From HKCCE3408 sp039183205 (lineage in GTDB: Bacteria; Pseudomonadota; Alphaproteobacteria; Rhodobacterales; Rhodobacteraceae): a DNA stretch of 64,000 nucleotides. Position 1 is the first letter of the stretch. Every line of letters begins with the position of its first letter. Position numbers and translations under genes: made by a program. The notes below the pieces were generated by a model. It saw only the letters and a list, made by a program, of their open reading frames with translations. It was not told the origin of the DNA and made no database searches. The stretch is taken from positions 62,001-126,000 of the forward strand of contig JBCDBR010000001.1 in the NCBI GenBank assembly GCA_039183205.1, read 5' to 3'. This document shows, piece after piece, positions 18,458 through 27,372 of this stretch.

Positions 18458-18958
18458 TCAACCTTCCTCTACAAGATTTTTCCACATGACCAGGGCATCT
18501 ACAAAACCTTCATCGGGATGCTGAAACGCACCGGGCAGGCGCCCGACGACATCAAATCCCGCGCGGTCCCAAATATCGATCGCGCGGGTGTTTGTGGCCA
18601 CGACGAAATTATACTGCATCGCGCGAAAGCCCATGTCCTTGGCGATTTTCAGCGAGTGGTCGAGCATCGCGCGCGCGATGCCGCGGCCACGGGCGGCCCG
18701 GGCGGTGACATACCCGCAATTGCACACATGTGCGCCGCCGCCCTGCTGATTGGGCCGGATATAATAGGTCCCTAGCTCCGCACCGCCCTCGGCTGCCAAA
18801 AACACGGTCTTGTCAGGCGACAGCCAATAGGCAAGTGCATCCTCGCGAGATATCTTTGGATTGACCATGTAGGTGTCACCGGCCCGAAACACAGGCGCCA
18901 ACAGATCCCAAATTGCGGCGCCATCGGTGGTGTCAGCCGCGCGGATCGTCAAACTCAC
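18458..18958 (-). CDS. GNAT-family N-acetyltransferase
   Basis: A 166-residue acetyl-CoA-dependent acyltransferase. The acetyl-CoA binding motif A is ARGRGIARAMLDHSLKIAKDMGF (near 90-110), preceded by the beta-strands GTYYIRPNQ and CNCGYVTA; motif B is NTRAIDIWDRAGFDVVGR. The substrate is unknown. Its ATG overlaps the clpP stop (ATGA). Confidence 0.88.
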   Translation of the reverse strand: MSLTIRAADTTDGAAIWDLLAPVFRAGDTYMVNPKISREDALAYWLSPDKTVFLAAEGGAELGTYYIRPNQQGGGAHVCNCGYVTARAARGRGIARAMLDHSLKIAKDMGFRAMQYNFVVATNTRAIDIWDRAGFDVVGRLPGAFQHPDEGFVDALVMWKNLVEEG

Positions 18959-19548
18959 GGCAGGTCGTCGGCCGTGTCGATAACCTTGCCCAACAACCCG
19001 TATTCCAGCGCCTCATCTGTGGTGAGCCAGAAGTCACGTTGCGTGTCTTCGGCGATCTTTTCCGGCGTCTGTCCGGTGGCTTCGGAAAACAGTTTTTCGA
19101 ACCGCTCGCGCATGATTTTGATCTGCTCGGCCTGGATCTGAATGTCGGTAACTTGGCCGCCCACCCCGCCTGAGGGTTGGTGCAGCAGAAACCGTGTATT
19201 GGGCAGGCAGTACCGATCCTCTTTCGCTGCGCCGACAAAGATCAACGCGCCAGCCGATGCCACCCAGCCCGAGCCAATAGTCCGCACCTTTGGCTTGATG
19301 AACTTGATCATGTCATGGACCATATCGCCCGATTCCACATGGCCACCCGGTGACGAGATAAAGACGTTGATCGGATCGTCACCGTCTTCGGCCAAGGCCA
19401 ACAAATGGGTCACCGCGGTGCGGGCGACCTTGTCATCGATGGCGCCGGTAATCAGAACGTTGCGCGATTTGAAGAAAAGCTGGCCGAGCTGGCCGCCGGG
19501 CGTTTCCTCGGGTTTTTCGGACTTTTCTTCGAAGGTGGTGGGGCGCAT
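18955..19548 (-). CDS. clpP: ATP-dependent Clp protease proteolytic subunit (ClpP-like)
   Basis: A serine peptidase of 197 residues that forms the Clp barrel with an AAA+ unfoldase. The triad is visible: Ser in GWVASAGALIF near 97, His in LLHQPSGG near 122, Asp in TQRDFWLT near 171. The N-terminus MRPTTFEEKSEKPEETPGGQ differs from the classical ClpP pro-region, so this is likely a second, accessory ClpP of alphaproteobacteria; no clpX follows. The start is set by AAGAGGT before the ATG at 19548. The 186 bp between this start and adhC hold no gene that I can see. Confidence 0.85.
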   Translation of the reverse strand: MRPTTFEEKSEKPEETPGGQLGQLFFKSRNVLITGAIDDKVARTAVTHLLALAEDGDDPINVFISSPGGHVESGDMVHDMIKFIKPKVRTIGSGWVASAGALIFVGAAKEDRYCLPNTRFLLHQPSGGVGGQVTDIQIQAEQIKIMRERFEKLFSEATGQTPEKIAEDTQRDFWLTTDEALEYGLLGKVIDTADDLP

Positions 19549-19734
19549 GGGGACCTCTTTTACATCTTGTGCGGCATCCAGAAACCAATCCGGTCGGAGA
19601 TGCAAGCTGCGCCCGAGATATGGCGAATATGGGTTGAGGCAACCTTGAGAGGCCGGAATTTTCAATGAGGCCGGGCCAGCGGTGACGGAATTGGCGACCC
19701 GACCATTGGCGCCGCCCGTGATTGCTATCGGCGT

Positions 19735-20847
19735 TTAATAGACCACCACGGATCGAATGGATTTGCCCGCATGCATCAGATCGAAACCCTCATTGATGCC
19801 ATCAAGCGTCAGGGTATGTGTGATCATCGGATCAATCTCGATCTTACCATCCATATACCAATCCACGATTTTCGGTACATCCGTACGACCGCGCGCGCCG
19901 CCAAAGGCCGTGCCGCGCCAAGATCGGCCGGTTACCAATTGAAAGGGCCGGGTGGCAATTTCGGCGCCGGCAGGGGCCACACCGATGATAATCGACTCGC
20001 CCCAGCCCTTGTGGGCACATTCCAAGGCGGCGCGCATGACTTGCACATTGCCAGTGGCATCGAAGGTGTAATCTGCGCCGCCGCCCGTGAGGTCAACAAG
20101 ATAGGGCACCAGATCGCCGTCCACCTCGGTCGAATTGACAAAATCGGTCATGCCAAATTTCGTCGCCATCTCTTCGCGGGCGGGGTTGATGTCGACGCCG
20201 ACAATCTGGTCGGCACCCGCCAAACGAAGGCCCTGGATCACATTGAGCCCAATGCCGCCTAAGCCAAAAACAATCGCGCGGCTGCCGATCTCGACCTTTG
20301 CCGTGTTGATCACAGCGCCGATCCCCGTCGTCACGCCGCAACCGATGTAACACACTTTGTCGAAGGGCGCGTCCGAGTTGATCTTGGCCACAGCGATTTC
20401 AGGCAAAACGGTGTGGTTTGAAAAGGTCGAACAGCCCATATAGTGCAGGATCGGATCGCCATCGAGCGTGGAAAAACGCGACGTCCCGTCCGGCATCACG
20501 CCCTGCCCCTGCGTTGTGCGGATGGCCTGGCAGAGGTTCGTTTTAGGATGCAGGCAATAGTCGCATTCACGACATTCCGGTGTATATAACGGGATGACAT
20601 GGTCGCCGGGTTTGACCGATGTCACGCCCGCGCCAACCTCGAGCACGACGCCTGCGCCCTCATGTCCGAGGATCGCGGGAAACAGCCCCTCCGGATCCGC
20701 ACCGGAAAGCGTGAATTCATCTGTGTGGCAAATGCCCGTCGCCTTGAGCTCCACCAGAACCTCCCCATCCTTGGGCCCGTCGAGGTTCACCTCCATGATC
20801 TCAAGCGGTTTTCCAGCTTGCGTGGCGACAGCTGCGCGTGTCCGCAT
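19735..20847 (-). CDS. adhC: S-(hydroxymethyl)glutathione dehydrogenase / class III alcohol dehydrogenase
   Basis: Oxidises the spontaneous formaldehyde-glutathione adduct to S-formylglutathione with NAD. It has 370 residues. Catalytic zinc ligands are in GICHTDE and GHEG, plus the Cys of GCGVTTG; the four structural-zinc cysteines are in CRECDYCLHPKTNLC; the NAD fold is GLGGIGLNVIQG. GGGAGGG precedes the ATG at 20847. FghA for the next step is 3.6 kb downstream. Together they suggest a capacity for detoxifying or using formaldehyde from methylated compounds. Confidence 0.94.
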   Translation of the reverse strand: MRTRAAVATQAGKPLEIMEVNLDGPKDGEVLVELKATGICHTDEFTLSGADPEGLFPAILGHEGAGVVLEVGAGVTSVKPGDHVIPLYTPECRECDYCLHPKTNLCQAIRTTQGQGVMPDGTSRFSTLDGDPILHYMGCSTFSNHTVLPEIAVAKINSDAPFDKVCYIGCGVTTGIGAVINTAKVEIGSRAIVFGLGGIGLNVIQGLRLAGADQIVGVDINPAREEMATKFGMTDFVNSTEVDGDLVPYLVDLTGGGADYTFDATGNVQVMRAALECAHKGWGESIIIGVAPAGAEIATRPFQLVTGRSWRGTAFGGARGRTDVPKIVDWYMDGKIEIDPMITHTLTLDGINEGFDLMHAGKSIRSVVVY

Positions 20848-20925
20848 TTGGTGTCCCTCCCCAAATTGATTTTGTATTGCACAAAGCCTGTGCCAATCTG
20901 GCCAAAGTTGCAACGGAAACGATCC

Positions 20926-21186
20926 TTGACGATTTGCAGGTATATAGTTGTGGCGTGTCTGGCGGTGTCAGGCTGCCAAGAGGACGGCGCCGACCTGTCC
21001 GCGTGCGGCGCGGATGAGTTGCAAGACCTTGTCGGCCAAAGCCCCGAAATGATGGGCATGATCGACCTGCCCGAGGACACGCGCATGCTTGGCCCGGACG
21101 ATGCAGCCACAACAGATTTCGTGCCGGATCGGCTGAACGTCAGTTACGACGAAGCCGGCGTGGTGACGCGGGTTTGGTGCGGGTGA
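20926..21186 (+). CDS. I78-family peptidase-inhibitor-like lipoprotein
   Basis: A small protein of 86 residues if it starts at the TTG at 20926, which has CGGAAAC seven bases upstream. The first 17 residues are a lipoprotein signal ending in the lipobox AVSGC. The mature part has the I78 inhibitor pattern: SACGADELQDLVGQSP, a middle DTRMLGPDDAATTDF, and the end PDRLNVSYDEAGVVTRVWCG; the Cys pair would make the disulfide. Likely an envelope protein blocking serine proteases. Divergent from adhC (78 bp). A longer frame upstream is only the open antisense of adhC. Confidence 0.7.
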   Translation: MTICRYIVVACLAVSGCQEDGADLSACGADELQDLVGQSPEMMGMIDLPEDTRMLGPDDAATTDFVPDRLNVSYDEAGVVTRVWCG

Positions 21187-21404
21187 GCCTCAACGCGCGA
21201 CACGCGTTCTTTCGGTTTGTGGGCTAAAGCGCCGCGACATGAAACCGCGGGGTCACGGCTGGGCGAACGTCGATCCCTGGCAGGCACTGAAAGACCTCCA
21301 AGCAAAGCAATTCGTCTGGCCAAGTCAGGACAAACTCCGAATGGAGAACCAAACCCCGTCCGGAGGCCCGAGACGTTCGCTGTGGCACAATTCATTTGTT
21401 CGCC
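21187..21404. other. gene-free stretch between the I78 gene and the rimP promoter
   Basis: After the I78 stop there is a 6-bp hairpin (21192-21208, AACGCG / CGCGTT) followed by CTTTCGGTTTG, a weak terminator candidate. A plus-strand frame runs through this stretch into rimP, but its composition and lack of a Shine-Dalgarno do not support a gene. I see nothing else here up to the promoter at 21405. Confidence 0.5.
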
Positions 21405-21433
21405 TTGCACCTCTCTTCGATTCCCCCTATGTA
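21405..21433 (+). promoter_or_regulatory. sigma70-type promoter for the rimP-nusA-infB operon
   Basis: TTGCAC at 21405-21410 and TATGTA at 21428-21433 are separated by exactly 17 bases. Transcription would start near 21440 and give a leader of only about 85 nt before rimP, most of it taken up by the terminator hairpin. Confidence 0.5.
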
Positions 21434-21488
21434 CCAATCAACAGCGGAGCCGCCGGGTCCAAACCGGAAGCGCACCACCGGAATACGC

Positions 21489-21512
21489 AACGGGCCGCTG
21501 GCCCGTTTTTTT
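21489..21512 (+). terminator. intrinsic terminator / attenuator just before rimP
   Basis: A perfect 8-bp stem (AACGGGCC / GGCCCGTT) closed by a 3-nt loop is followed by an uninterrupted T-run to 21512. It ends 14 bases before the rimP ATG, with the rimP Shine-Dalgarno (AAGGA) in the gap. As placed, it must be read through for rimP, nusA and infB to be expressed, so it is either an attenuator or the 3' end of a short RNA. Confidence 0.8.
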
Positions 21513-21526
21513 GTTTAAGGACCGCG

Positions 21527-22096
21527 ATGAACGATCTTGTCGCCAAAACCTCGATGGATCGCCGCATGGCAGAGATCCTCATTCCCTCGATTGAGGCGAT
21601 GGGGTTCGACGTTGTGCGCATCCGGCTGATGGGCGGGCAAACCAAGACGCTGCAAATCATGGCCGAGCGCCCGGACGGCTCGATTGACGTCGACGAATGC
21701 GCCGCCATTTCGAATGCGGTCTCGGCGATTTTGGATGTCGAGGACCCGCTAGAGGACACCTATACACTTGAGGTTTCCAGCCCGGGCATCGACCGGCCGC
21801 TCACCCGGATGAAGGACTTTGAGACCTGGGAAGGCTGGGACGCTAAACTGGAGACGACAGAGCTTATCGATGGGCGCCGGCGGTTCAAAGGCGTTCTTGC
21901 CGGAACCGATGGCGATGAGGTTCTGATCAACCTCGACATGGGCACGATCGGTCTTCATTTCGATTGGCTGAGCGATGCAAAGCTTGTGATGACCGACGCG
22001 CTGGTCAAAGAAATGCTCAAACAAAGCAAGGCGGCCGGCATCGACCCCGCCAAATTCGACGACATTCATCAAGAGCCCGAAGGGGCGGAGGACTGA
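21527..22096 (+). CDS. rimP: ribosome maturation factor RimP
   Basis: Needed for maturation of the 30S ribosomal subunit. It has 189 residues: N-terminal domain with the family block DECAAISNAVSAILDVEDPLEDTYTLEVSSPGIDRPL, then a C-terminal SH3-like barrel. The ATG at 21527 is six bases after AAGGA. The C-terminal 25 residues are charged and variable. nusA begins two bases after its stop, the standard rimP-nusA-infB order. Expression is probably subject to the terminator just upstream. Confidence 0.92.
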   Translation: MNDLVAKTSMDRRMAEILIPSIEAMGFDVVRIRLMGGQTKTLQIMAERPDGSIDVDECAAISNAVSAILDVEDPLEDTYTLEVSSPGIDRPLTRMKDFETWEGWDAKLETTELIDGRRRFKGVLAGTDGDEVLINLDMGTIGLHFDWLSDAKLVMTDALVKEMLKQSKAAGIDPAKFDDIHQEPEGAED

Positions 22097-22097
22097 T

Positions 22098-23738
22098 ATG
22101 GCAATCACATCCGCAAACCAGTTGGAGCTGTTGCAGACCGCTGAGGCCGTGGCGCGGGAAAAGATGATCGACCCAAGCCTGGTGATCGAAGCCATGGAAG
22201 AAAGCCTCGCCCGCGCCGCGAAGTCTCGCTACGGCTCGGAGCTTGATATTCGTGTGTCGATCGACCGCAAAACGGGCAAGGCCACGTTCACGCGCGTTCG
22301 AACCGTTGTCGAAGATGAAGAGGTCGAAAACGAGAAGGCCGAATTAACGGTTGAGCAAGCTAAACCTTACAAGGCCGACGCCGTCGTTGGCGATGTCTTG
22401 ATCGACGAGGTCCCCCCGGTTGATATGGGCCGGATCGCTGCGCAATCGGCCAAACAGGTCATCTTGCAGAAAGTTCGCGAAGCCGAACGCGACCGGCAAT
22501 TTGAAGAATTCAAAGACCGCGCGGGAACGATCATCAACGGTGTGGTCAAGCGCGAGGAATATGGCAATGTCGTCGTCGACGTGGGCGCCGGCGAAGGCGT
22601 GCTAAGACGCAACGAAAAGATTGGTCGCGAAAGCTATCGGCCGAACGACCGTATCCGCTGTTACATCAAGGATGTGCGCCGCGAAACGCGCGGTCCGCAG
22701 ATTTTCCTGAGCCGCACGGCGCCAGAATTCATGCGGGAGCTTTTTAAGATGGAGGTGCCGGAGATCTACGATGGGATCATCGAGATCAAGGCCGTGGCCC
22801 GCGACCCTGGTAGCCGCGCCAAGATTGCCGTCATTTCCTACGACAACTCCATCGACCCGGTTGGCGCATGCGTCGGGATGCGCGGCAGCCGCGTGCAGGC
22901 CGTCGTCAACGAGCTACAGGGCGAAAAGATCGATATCATTCCCTGGAACGAAGACGCGCCCACCTTCTTGGTCAACGCATTGCAACCGGCAGAGGTTTCC
23001 AAGGTTGTCCTTGATGAGGATGCCGAACGGATTGAGGTGGTCGTCCCGGAAGATCAACTCAGCCTGGCCATCGGTCGGCGTGGCCAGAACGTACGGCTTG
23101 CCAGCCAATTGACCGCGCTCGACATCGACATTCTGACCGAAGAAGAGGAAAGTGCGCGGCGGCAAGCAGAATTTGCGGAGCGGACGCAGATGTTTGTGGA
23201 CGCGCTGGACCTGGATGAGTTCTTCGCGCAATTGCTGGTCTCCGAAGGCTTTACCTCGCTTGAAGAGGTTGCATATGTCGAGATGGATGAGCTGTTGGTC
23301 ATTGACGGCGTCGACGAAGGCACGGCCGAAGAATTGCAAGCGCGGGCGCGTGACTATATCGACGAACAGAACCGCAAAGCCCTGGAAAAGGCGCAAGAAA
23401 TGGGGGTGGAGCAAAGCCTCATTGATTTTGAGGGTTTGACGCCCCAGATGTTGGTCTCCCTCGCGGAAGATGGGGTGAAGACACTTGAAGACTTTGCCAC
23501 ATGCGCGGATTGGGAACTTGCCGGTGGTTGGACGACCGTTGATGGCCAGCGGCACAAGGATGACGGTTTGCTTGAAAGCTATGACGTGAGTCTTGAAGAG
23601 GCGCAGAACATGGTCATGACCGCGCGGTTACAGCTTGGCTGGGTCACCATCGAGGAGCTGGAGGCTCGAGCCGCGGCCGAAGCAGAGGCAGAAGCGGCAG
23701 CGGCAGCGGCCGCCGCGGAAGAGGAGGCCGGGGCGTGA
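22098..23738 (+). CDS. nusA: transcription termination/antitermination factor NusA
   Basis: Binds RNA polymerase and nascent RNA and controls pausing, termination and antitermination. It has 546 residues: N-terminal polymerase-binding domain (1-130), S1 domain (about 135-200, GTIINGVVKREEYGNVVVDVG), two KH domains (about 205-345, including GACVGMRGSRVQAV and SLAIGRRGQNVRLA), then two acidic helix-hairpin-helix repeats and a C-terminus of Ala and Glu residues. Starts two bases after rimP. Confidence 0.95.
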   Translation: MAITSANQLELLQTAEAVAREKMIDPSLVIEAMEESLARAAKSRYGSELDIRVSIDRKTGKATFTRVRTVVEDEEVENEKAELTVEQAKPYKADAVVGDVLIDEVPPVDMGRIAAQSAKQVILQKVREAERDRQFEEFKDRAGTIINGVVKREEYGNVVVDVGAGEGVLRRNEKIGRESYRPNDRIRCYIKDVRRETRGPQIFLSRTAPEFMRELFKMEVPEIYDGIIEIKAVARDPGSRAKIAVISYDNSIDPVGACVGMRGSRVQAVVNELQGEKIDIIPWNEDAPTFLVNALQPAEVSKVVLDEDAERIEVVVPEDQLSLAIGRRGQNVRLASQLTALDIDILTEEEESARRQAEFAERTQMFVDALDLDEFFAQLLVSEGFTSLEEVAYVEMDELLVIDGVDEGTAEELQARARDYIDEQNRKALEKAQEMGVEQSLIDFEGLTPQMLVSLAEDGVKTLEDFATCADWELAGGWTTVDGQRHKDDGLLESYDVSLEEAQNMVMTARLQLGWVTIEELEARAAAEAEAEAAAAAAAAEEEAGA

Positions 23739-23756
23739 TGCCCCGGGGTCTGCCCT

Positions 23757-24389
23757 TTGGCGCGCGGCGGCCAGGCAAAAAAAGCGGACACGCCTGAACG
23801 GCGCTGCATCGCGACAGGTGACACCGGACCCAAATCGGGACTTGTCCGCTTTGTTCTGGGGCCCGAAAACCAGGTTGTTCCAGACATCCTCGGGCGCTTG
23901 CCCGGGCGGGGAATCTGGGTGAGCGCAGACCGATCCGCGATCGATCTGGCCGTCACAAAGAACCTGTTCACGCGGGCGGCAAAATCGAAGGTTCAGGTTC
24001 CCGCCGATCTTGGCGAGACCGTTGAGCGCCTGTTGGCGCGCCGGGTCACTGAATTGGTCGCTATGGCGCGTAAAGCCGGCCAAGCGGTCGCCGGATTTGA
24101 AAAAGTGAAGGACTGGTTGAGCCAGGACGGCAAGGTGAAGGTGCTCCTCCAAGCGTCCGACGGCTCATCTCGTGGGAAGTCGAAGCTCTGGACGCCCACC
24201 GGTGCACGATACTTCGGCTGTTTAACAGCGTCCGAATTGGGTTTGGCATTCGGACGCCAAAGTGTGATACATGGCGCGCTTGGCGCTGGCGGACTCAGCC
24301 CTCGTGTTGTAGAGGAAGCCGCAAAGCTCCAAGGGCTGCGTGAAGCAGACGGCGGAAAACCCGCCGGGAAGGACGACAAAGACGCATGA
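23757..24389 (+). CDS. RNA-binding protein, YlxR (DUF448) domain plus L7Ae-like domain
   Basis: A 210-residue nucleoid- or RNA-binding protein found between nusA and infB in many bacteria. The YlxR part covers about 12-90 (ERRCIATGDTGP, RFVLGP, PGRGIWVSADRSAIDLA); an L7Ae-like domain follows (about 90-170, ARRVTELVAMARKAGQAVAGFEKV). The frame holds no ATG or GTG upstream of the conserved region back to the nusA stop, so translation must begin at the TTG at 23757. Its stop overlaps infB by four bases. Confidence 0.85.
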   Translation: MARGGQAKKADTPERRCIATGDTGPKSGLVRFVLGPENQVVPDILGRLPGRGIWVSADRSAIDLAVTKNLFTRAAKSKVQVPADLGETVERLLARRVTELVAMARKAGQAVAGFEKVKDWLSQDGKVKVLLQASDGSSRGKSKLWTPTGARYFGCLTASELGLAFGRQSVIHGALGAGGLSPRVVEEAAKLQGLREADGGKPAGKDDKDA

Positions 24390-26899
24390 GCGATCAGGAC
24401 GGAAAAAAACCCCTAGGCCTCTCGGGTGGGGCACGCTCGGGGCGTGTGAACCAGAGTTTTTCGCGCGGCCGAACGAAAAGCGTTGTGGTGGAAACCAAGC
24501 GCAAGCGGGTCATGGTCCCCAAGCCCGGGGCACAATCGGCAGCCGTGCAAAACGCCGAGGGCGGCACGCGCCAAAAGGGTGTGTCCGACGCGGAGATGGA
24601 ACGCCGCCTAAAGGCCCTGCAAGCGGCGAAGGCGCAGGAAGCCGAGGATAAAGCGCGGCGCGAGGCCGAGGAAAAGGAACGCGAAGCGGAGCGCGAACGC
24701 CGTCGGCTGGAGGCCGAAAGCAAAGAGCGCGAAGAACGCGAGCGCGAGGAAGCTTTGAAGGCGCGCGCCGAAGAAGATGCGCGACGCAAGCAAGAAGAAG
24801 ACGATCGCAAACGCGCATCAAAAGGAAGTGACCAGGCAGCACCCGCAGCAGCCGCGCCGGATCAGGCCGCGGCAGAGGCAGCCGCCGCCAAAGCCCCTGC
24901 CCGCCCATCGACGCCGTCGCGGGGCCGCGAAGACGATCGCAAGCGCGAAAACGACAGGGGCCGCGAACGGGCGGGTAAAGGCGACCGAGACGGTGGCCGC
25001 CGCTCCGGTAAGCTAACTGTGAACCAGGCCCTAGCCGGCGGCGAAGGCGGCCGGCAGCGCAGCCTTGCAGCCATGAAGCGCAAGCAGGAACGCGCGCGGC
25101 AAAAGGCGATGGGCGGCCAGCAGGATCGTGAAAAGATCGTACGCGACGTCCAAGTGCCCGAAACGATTGTGGTGTCGGAACTTGCCGGTCGCATGGCCGA
25201 ACGCGTGGCCGACGTCGTCAAAGCGCTCATGCAAAACGGCATGATGGTCACCCAAAACCAAGCTATTGACGCCGACACCGCTGAGTTGATCGTTGAGGAA
25301 TTCGGGCATCGCGTACAACGCGTCTCGGATGCCGATGTGGAAGACGTGATCGACTCGGTCGAGGATAGCGATGCCGATCTACAGCCGCGCCCGCCGGTCA
25401 TTACGATCATGGGCCATGTCGATCACGGCAAAACGTCTCTTTTGGATGCGATCCGGAACGCCAAGGTCGTCGCGGGCGAAGCGGGCGGCATCACACAACA
25501 TATCGGCGCCTATCAAGTGAAATCGGAGAGCGGGACGCTCCTGACTTTCCTCGACACGCCGGGCCATGCGGCCTTTACCTCCATGCGCGCACGCGGCGCC
25601 CAGGTCACCGATATCGTGGTCTTGGTCGTGGCAGCCGATGACGCGGTCATGCCGCAGACGGTCGAAGCCATCGCGCATGCAAAAGCGGCCGAGGTGCCGA
25701 TGATCGTGGCGATCAACAAGATCGACAAACCCGAAGCCGATCCAACGAAAGTGCGCACCGAACTGCTACAGCACGAGGTGATCGTGGAGCAGATGTCTGG
25801 CGAGGTTCAAGACGTCGAGGTCTCGGCAATCTCGGGCAAAGGTCTGGATGAATTGCTTGAATCCATCGCACTCCAAGCGGAGATTTTGGAGCTTCAGGCC
25901 AACCCTGAACGCGCCGCCGAAGGCGCCGTTATCGAAGCGCAGCTCGATGTTGGGCGCGGGCCAGTTGCAACTGTTCTGGTTCAGCGCGGCACGCTTCGCC
26001 AGGGCGATATCTTCGTTGTCGGCGAGCAATGGGGCAAGGTCCGGGCGATGGAAAACGACAAGGGCGAGCGCGTGAAAGAGGCCGGCCCGTCTGTACCCGT
26101 CGAAGTTCTGGGCCTTAACGGTACACCCGAAGCCGGTGACGTTCTGAACGTTGTGGAAACCGAAGCGCAGGCGCGCGAAATCGCGCAATACCGCGAAAAT
26201 CTCGCCAAGGAAAAACGGGCCGCGGCGGGCGCGGCGACAACGCTTGATCAATTGCTGGCCAAAGCAAAAGAGGACGAAAACGTCGCCGAATTGCCGATCC
26301 TGGTCAAAGCCGACGTGCAGGGCTCGGCCGAGGCGATTGTGCAAGCGATGGAAAAGATCGGCAACGATGAGGTCCGCGTGCGGGTGCTGCATTCCGGCGT
26401 TGGTGCCATCACCGAATCCGATATCGGCCTGGCTGAGGCATCCACGGCCCCCGTGATTGGCTTCAACGTCCGCGCCAATGCGCCGGCGCGAAATGCGGCC
26501 AACCAAAAGGGCGTGGAGATCCGGTACTATTCGGTGATCTACGATCTGGTCGATGACGTGAAGGCGGCGGCCTCAGGGCTGCTCAGCGCCGAGGTTCGCG
26601 AGAACTTCATCGGATATGCCGAGATCAAAGAGACCTTCCGCGTCTCGGGCGTTGGAACCGTTGCCGGGTGCTTGGTGACCGAAGGCATCGCCCGGCGATC
26701 AGCCGGCGTGCGGCTGTTGCGCGATGACGTGGTGATCCACGAAGGCACTCTGAAAACACTCAAGCGCTTCAAGGATGAGGTCAAAGAGGTCCAGTCCGGC
26801 CAAGAATGCGGCATGGCCTTTGAAAACTATGACGACATCCGCAAAGGCGATGTGATCGAAATTTTCGAGCGCGAAGAGGTCGAACGGACGCTGGCCTAA
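24386..26899 (+). CDS. infB: translation initiation factor IF-2
   Basis: A GTPase that places initiator tRNA on the 30S subunit. It has 837 residues. The N-terminal 220 residues are a low-complexity Lys/Arg/Glu/Ala helix region, then an IF2 N-domain. The G domain has GHVDHGKT (from 343), DTPGHAAFT and NKIDKPEAD, followed by domains II-IV. It is the last gene of the rimP operon. Its TAA (26897-26899) overlaps the stop of the convergent tspO gene, the left border of the photosynthesis cluster. Confidence 0.95.
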   Translation: MSDQDGKKPLGLSGGARSGRVNQSFSRGRTKSVVVETKRKRVMVPKPGAQSAAVQNAEGGTRQKGVSDAEMERRLKALQAAKAQEAEDKARREAEEKEREAERERRRLEAESKEREEREREEALKARAEEDARRKQEEDDRKRASKGSDQAAPAAAAPDQAAAEAAAAKAPARPSTPSRGREDDRKRENDRGRERAGKGDRDGGRRSGKLTVNQALAGGEGGRQRSLAAMKRKQERARQKAMGGQQDREKIVRDVQVPETIVVSELAGRMAERVADVVKALMQNGMMVTQNQAIDADTAELIVEEFGHRVQRVSDADVEDVIDSVEDSDADLQPRPPVITIMGHVDHGKTSLLDAIRNAKVVAGEAGGITQHIGAYQVKSESGTLLTFLDTPGHAAFTSMRARGAQVTDIVVLVVAADDAVMPQTVEAIAHAKAAEVPMIVAINKIDKPEADPTKVRTELLQHEVIVEQMSGEVQDVEVSAISGKGLDELLESIALQAEILELQANPERAAEGAVIEAQLDVGRGPVATVLVQRGTLRQGDIFVVGEQWGKVRAMENDKGERVKEAGPSVPVEVLGLNGTPEAGDVLNVVETEAQAREIAQYRENLAKEKRAAAGAATTLDQLLAKAKEDENVAELPILVKADVQGSAEAIVQAMEKIGNDEVRVRVLHSGVGAITESDIGLAEASTAPVIGFNVRANAPARNAANQKGVEIRYYSVIYDLVDDVKAAASGLLSAEVRENFIGYAEIKETFRVSGVGTVAGCLVTEGIARRSAGVRLLRDDVVIHEGTLKTLKRFKDEVKEVQSGQECGMAFENYDDIRKGDVIEIFEREEVERTLA

Positions 26900-27366
26900 A
26901 GTGCGATGGGTCGAACGTCAGGGTTGCGGGCGTATACGCTGTAATTCAGCGCGCCCGCGACGCTGACCCAGGCCAAGTAGGGCACAAACAAAAAACCTGA
27001 AAGCGGATCAACCGCGAAGAATGAGATCATCGTACCCGCGACCGCGATCCACAAAAACGCCATGACCACCAGCGATGCCCGCATGTTGCGCAGGCCAAAA
27101 AACACCGGTGACCAGAGCGTGTTGAACGCAATTTGCATGGCCCAAAACGCCATGGCCAAACCGCCGCCGTCGAGGCCTGAAACCCGCGCCGCGGCAACTG
27201 ACGAGGCGATGTAGAGAACCGTCCAAACGACGGGAAAAGCCCAATTCGGTGGAACCCAAGGTGGTTTATCGAGCTCTTGGTACCACATCCCGGGCGGGAA
27301 CATGGCCCCGGTCGAAGCGGCGCCGCCGCTGGCAAGCAGGCAAATCGCTAGGGTGAACCAATCCAT
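26896..27366 (-). CDS. tspO: TspO/MBR tryptophan-rich sensory protein
   Basis: An outer-membrane protein of five helices that binds tetrapyrroles and, in Rhodobacter, lowers expression of photosynthesis genes under oxygen (also called CrtK). It has 156 residues and the family motifs FPPGMWYQELDKPPWVPPNW, VVWTVLYIAS, FWAMQIAFNTLWSPVFFGLRN and LNYSVYARN. Six bases separate it from crtB, so it is cotranscribed with crtB and crtI under the PpsR boxes upstream of crtI. It marks the left edge of the cluster. Confidence 0.93.
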   Translation of the reverse strand: MDWFTLAICLLASGGAASTGAMFPPGMWYQELDKPPWVPPNWAFPVVWTVLYIASSVAAARVSGLDGGGLAMAFWAMQIAFNTLWSPVFFGLRNMRASLVVMAFLWIAVAGTMISFFAVDPLSGFLFVPYLAWVSVAGALNYSVYARNPDVRPIAL

Positions 27367-27372
27367 GGCGCC

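Noticed and set aside
21239..21526. Upstream extension of rimP beginning MKPRGHGW
   Set aside because: It would cross the promoter and the intrinsic terminator, and RimP homology begins only after 21527.
24394..24908. Long open frames antisense to the start of infB
   Set aside because: They mirror the Lys/Arg/Glu/Ala repeats of the IF-2 N-terminus, giving Ser/Arg/Leu-only proteins; no ribosome-binding site or family.
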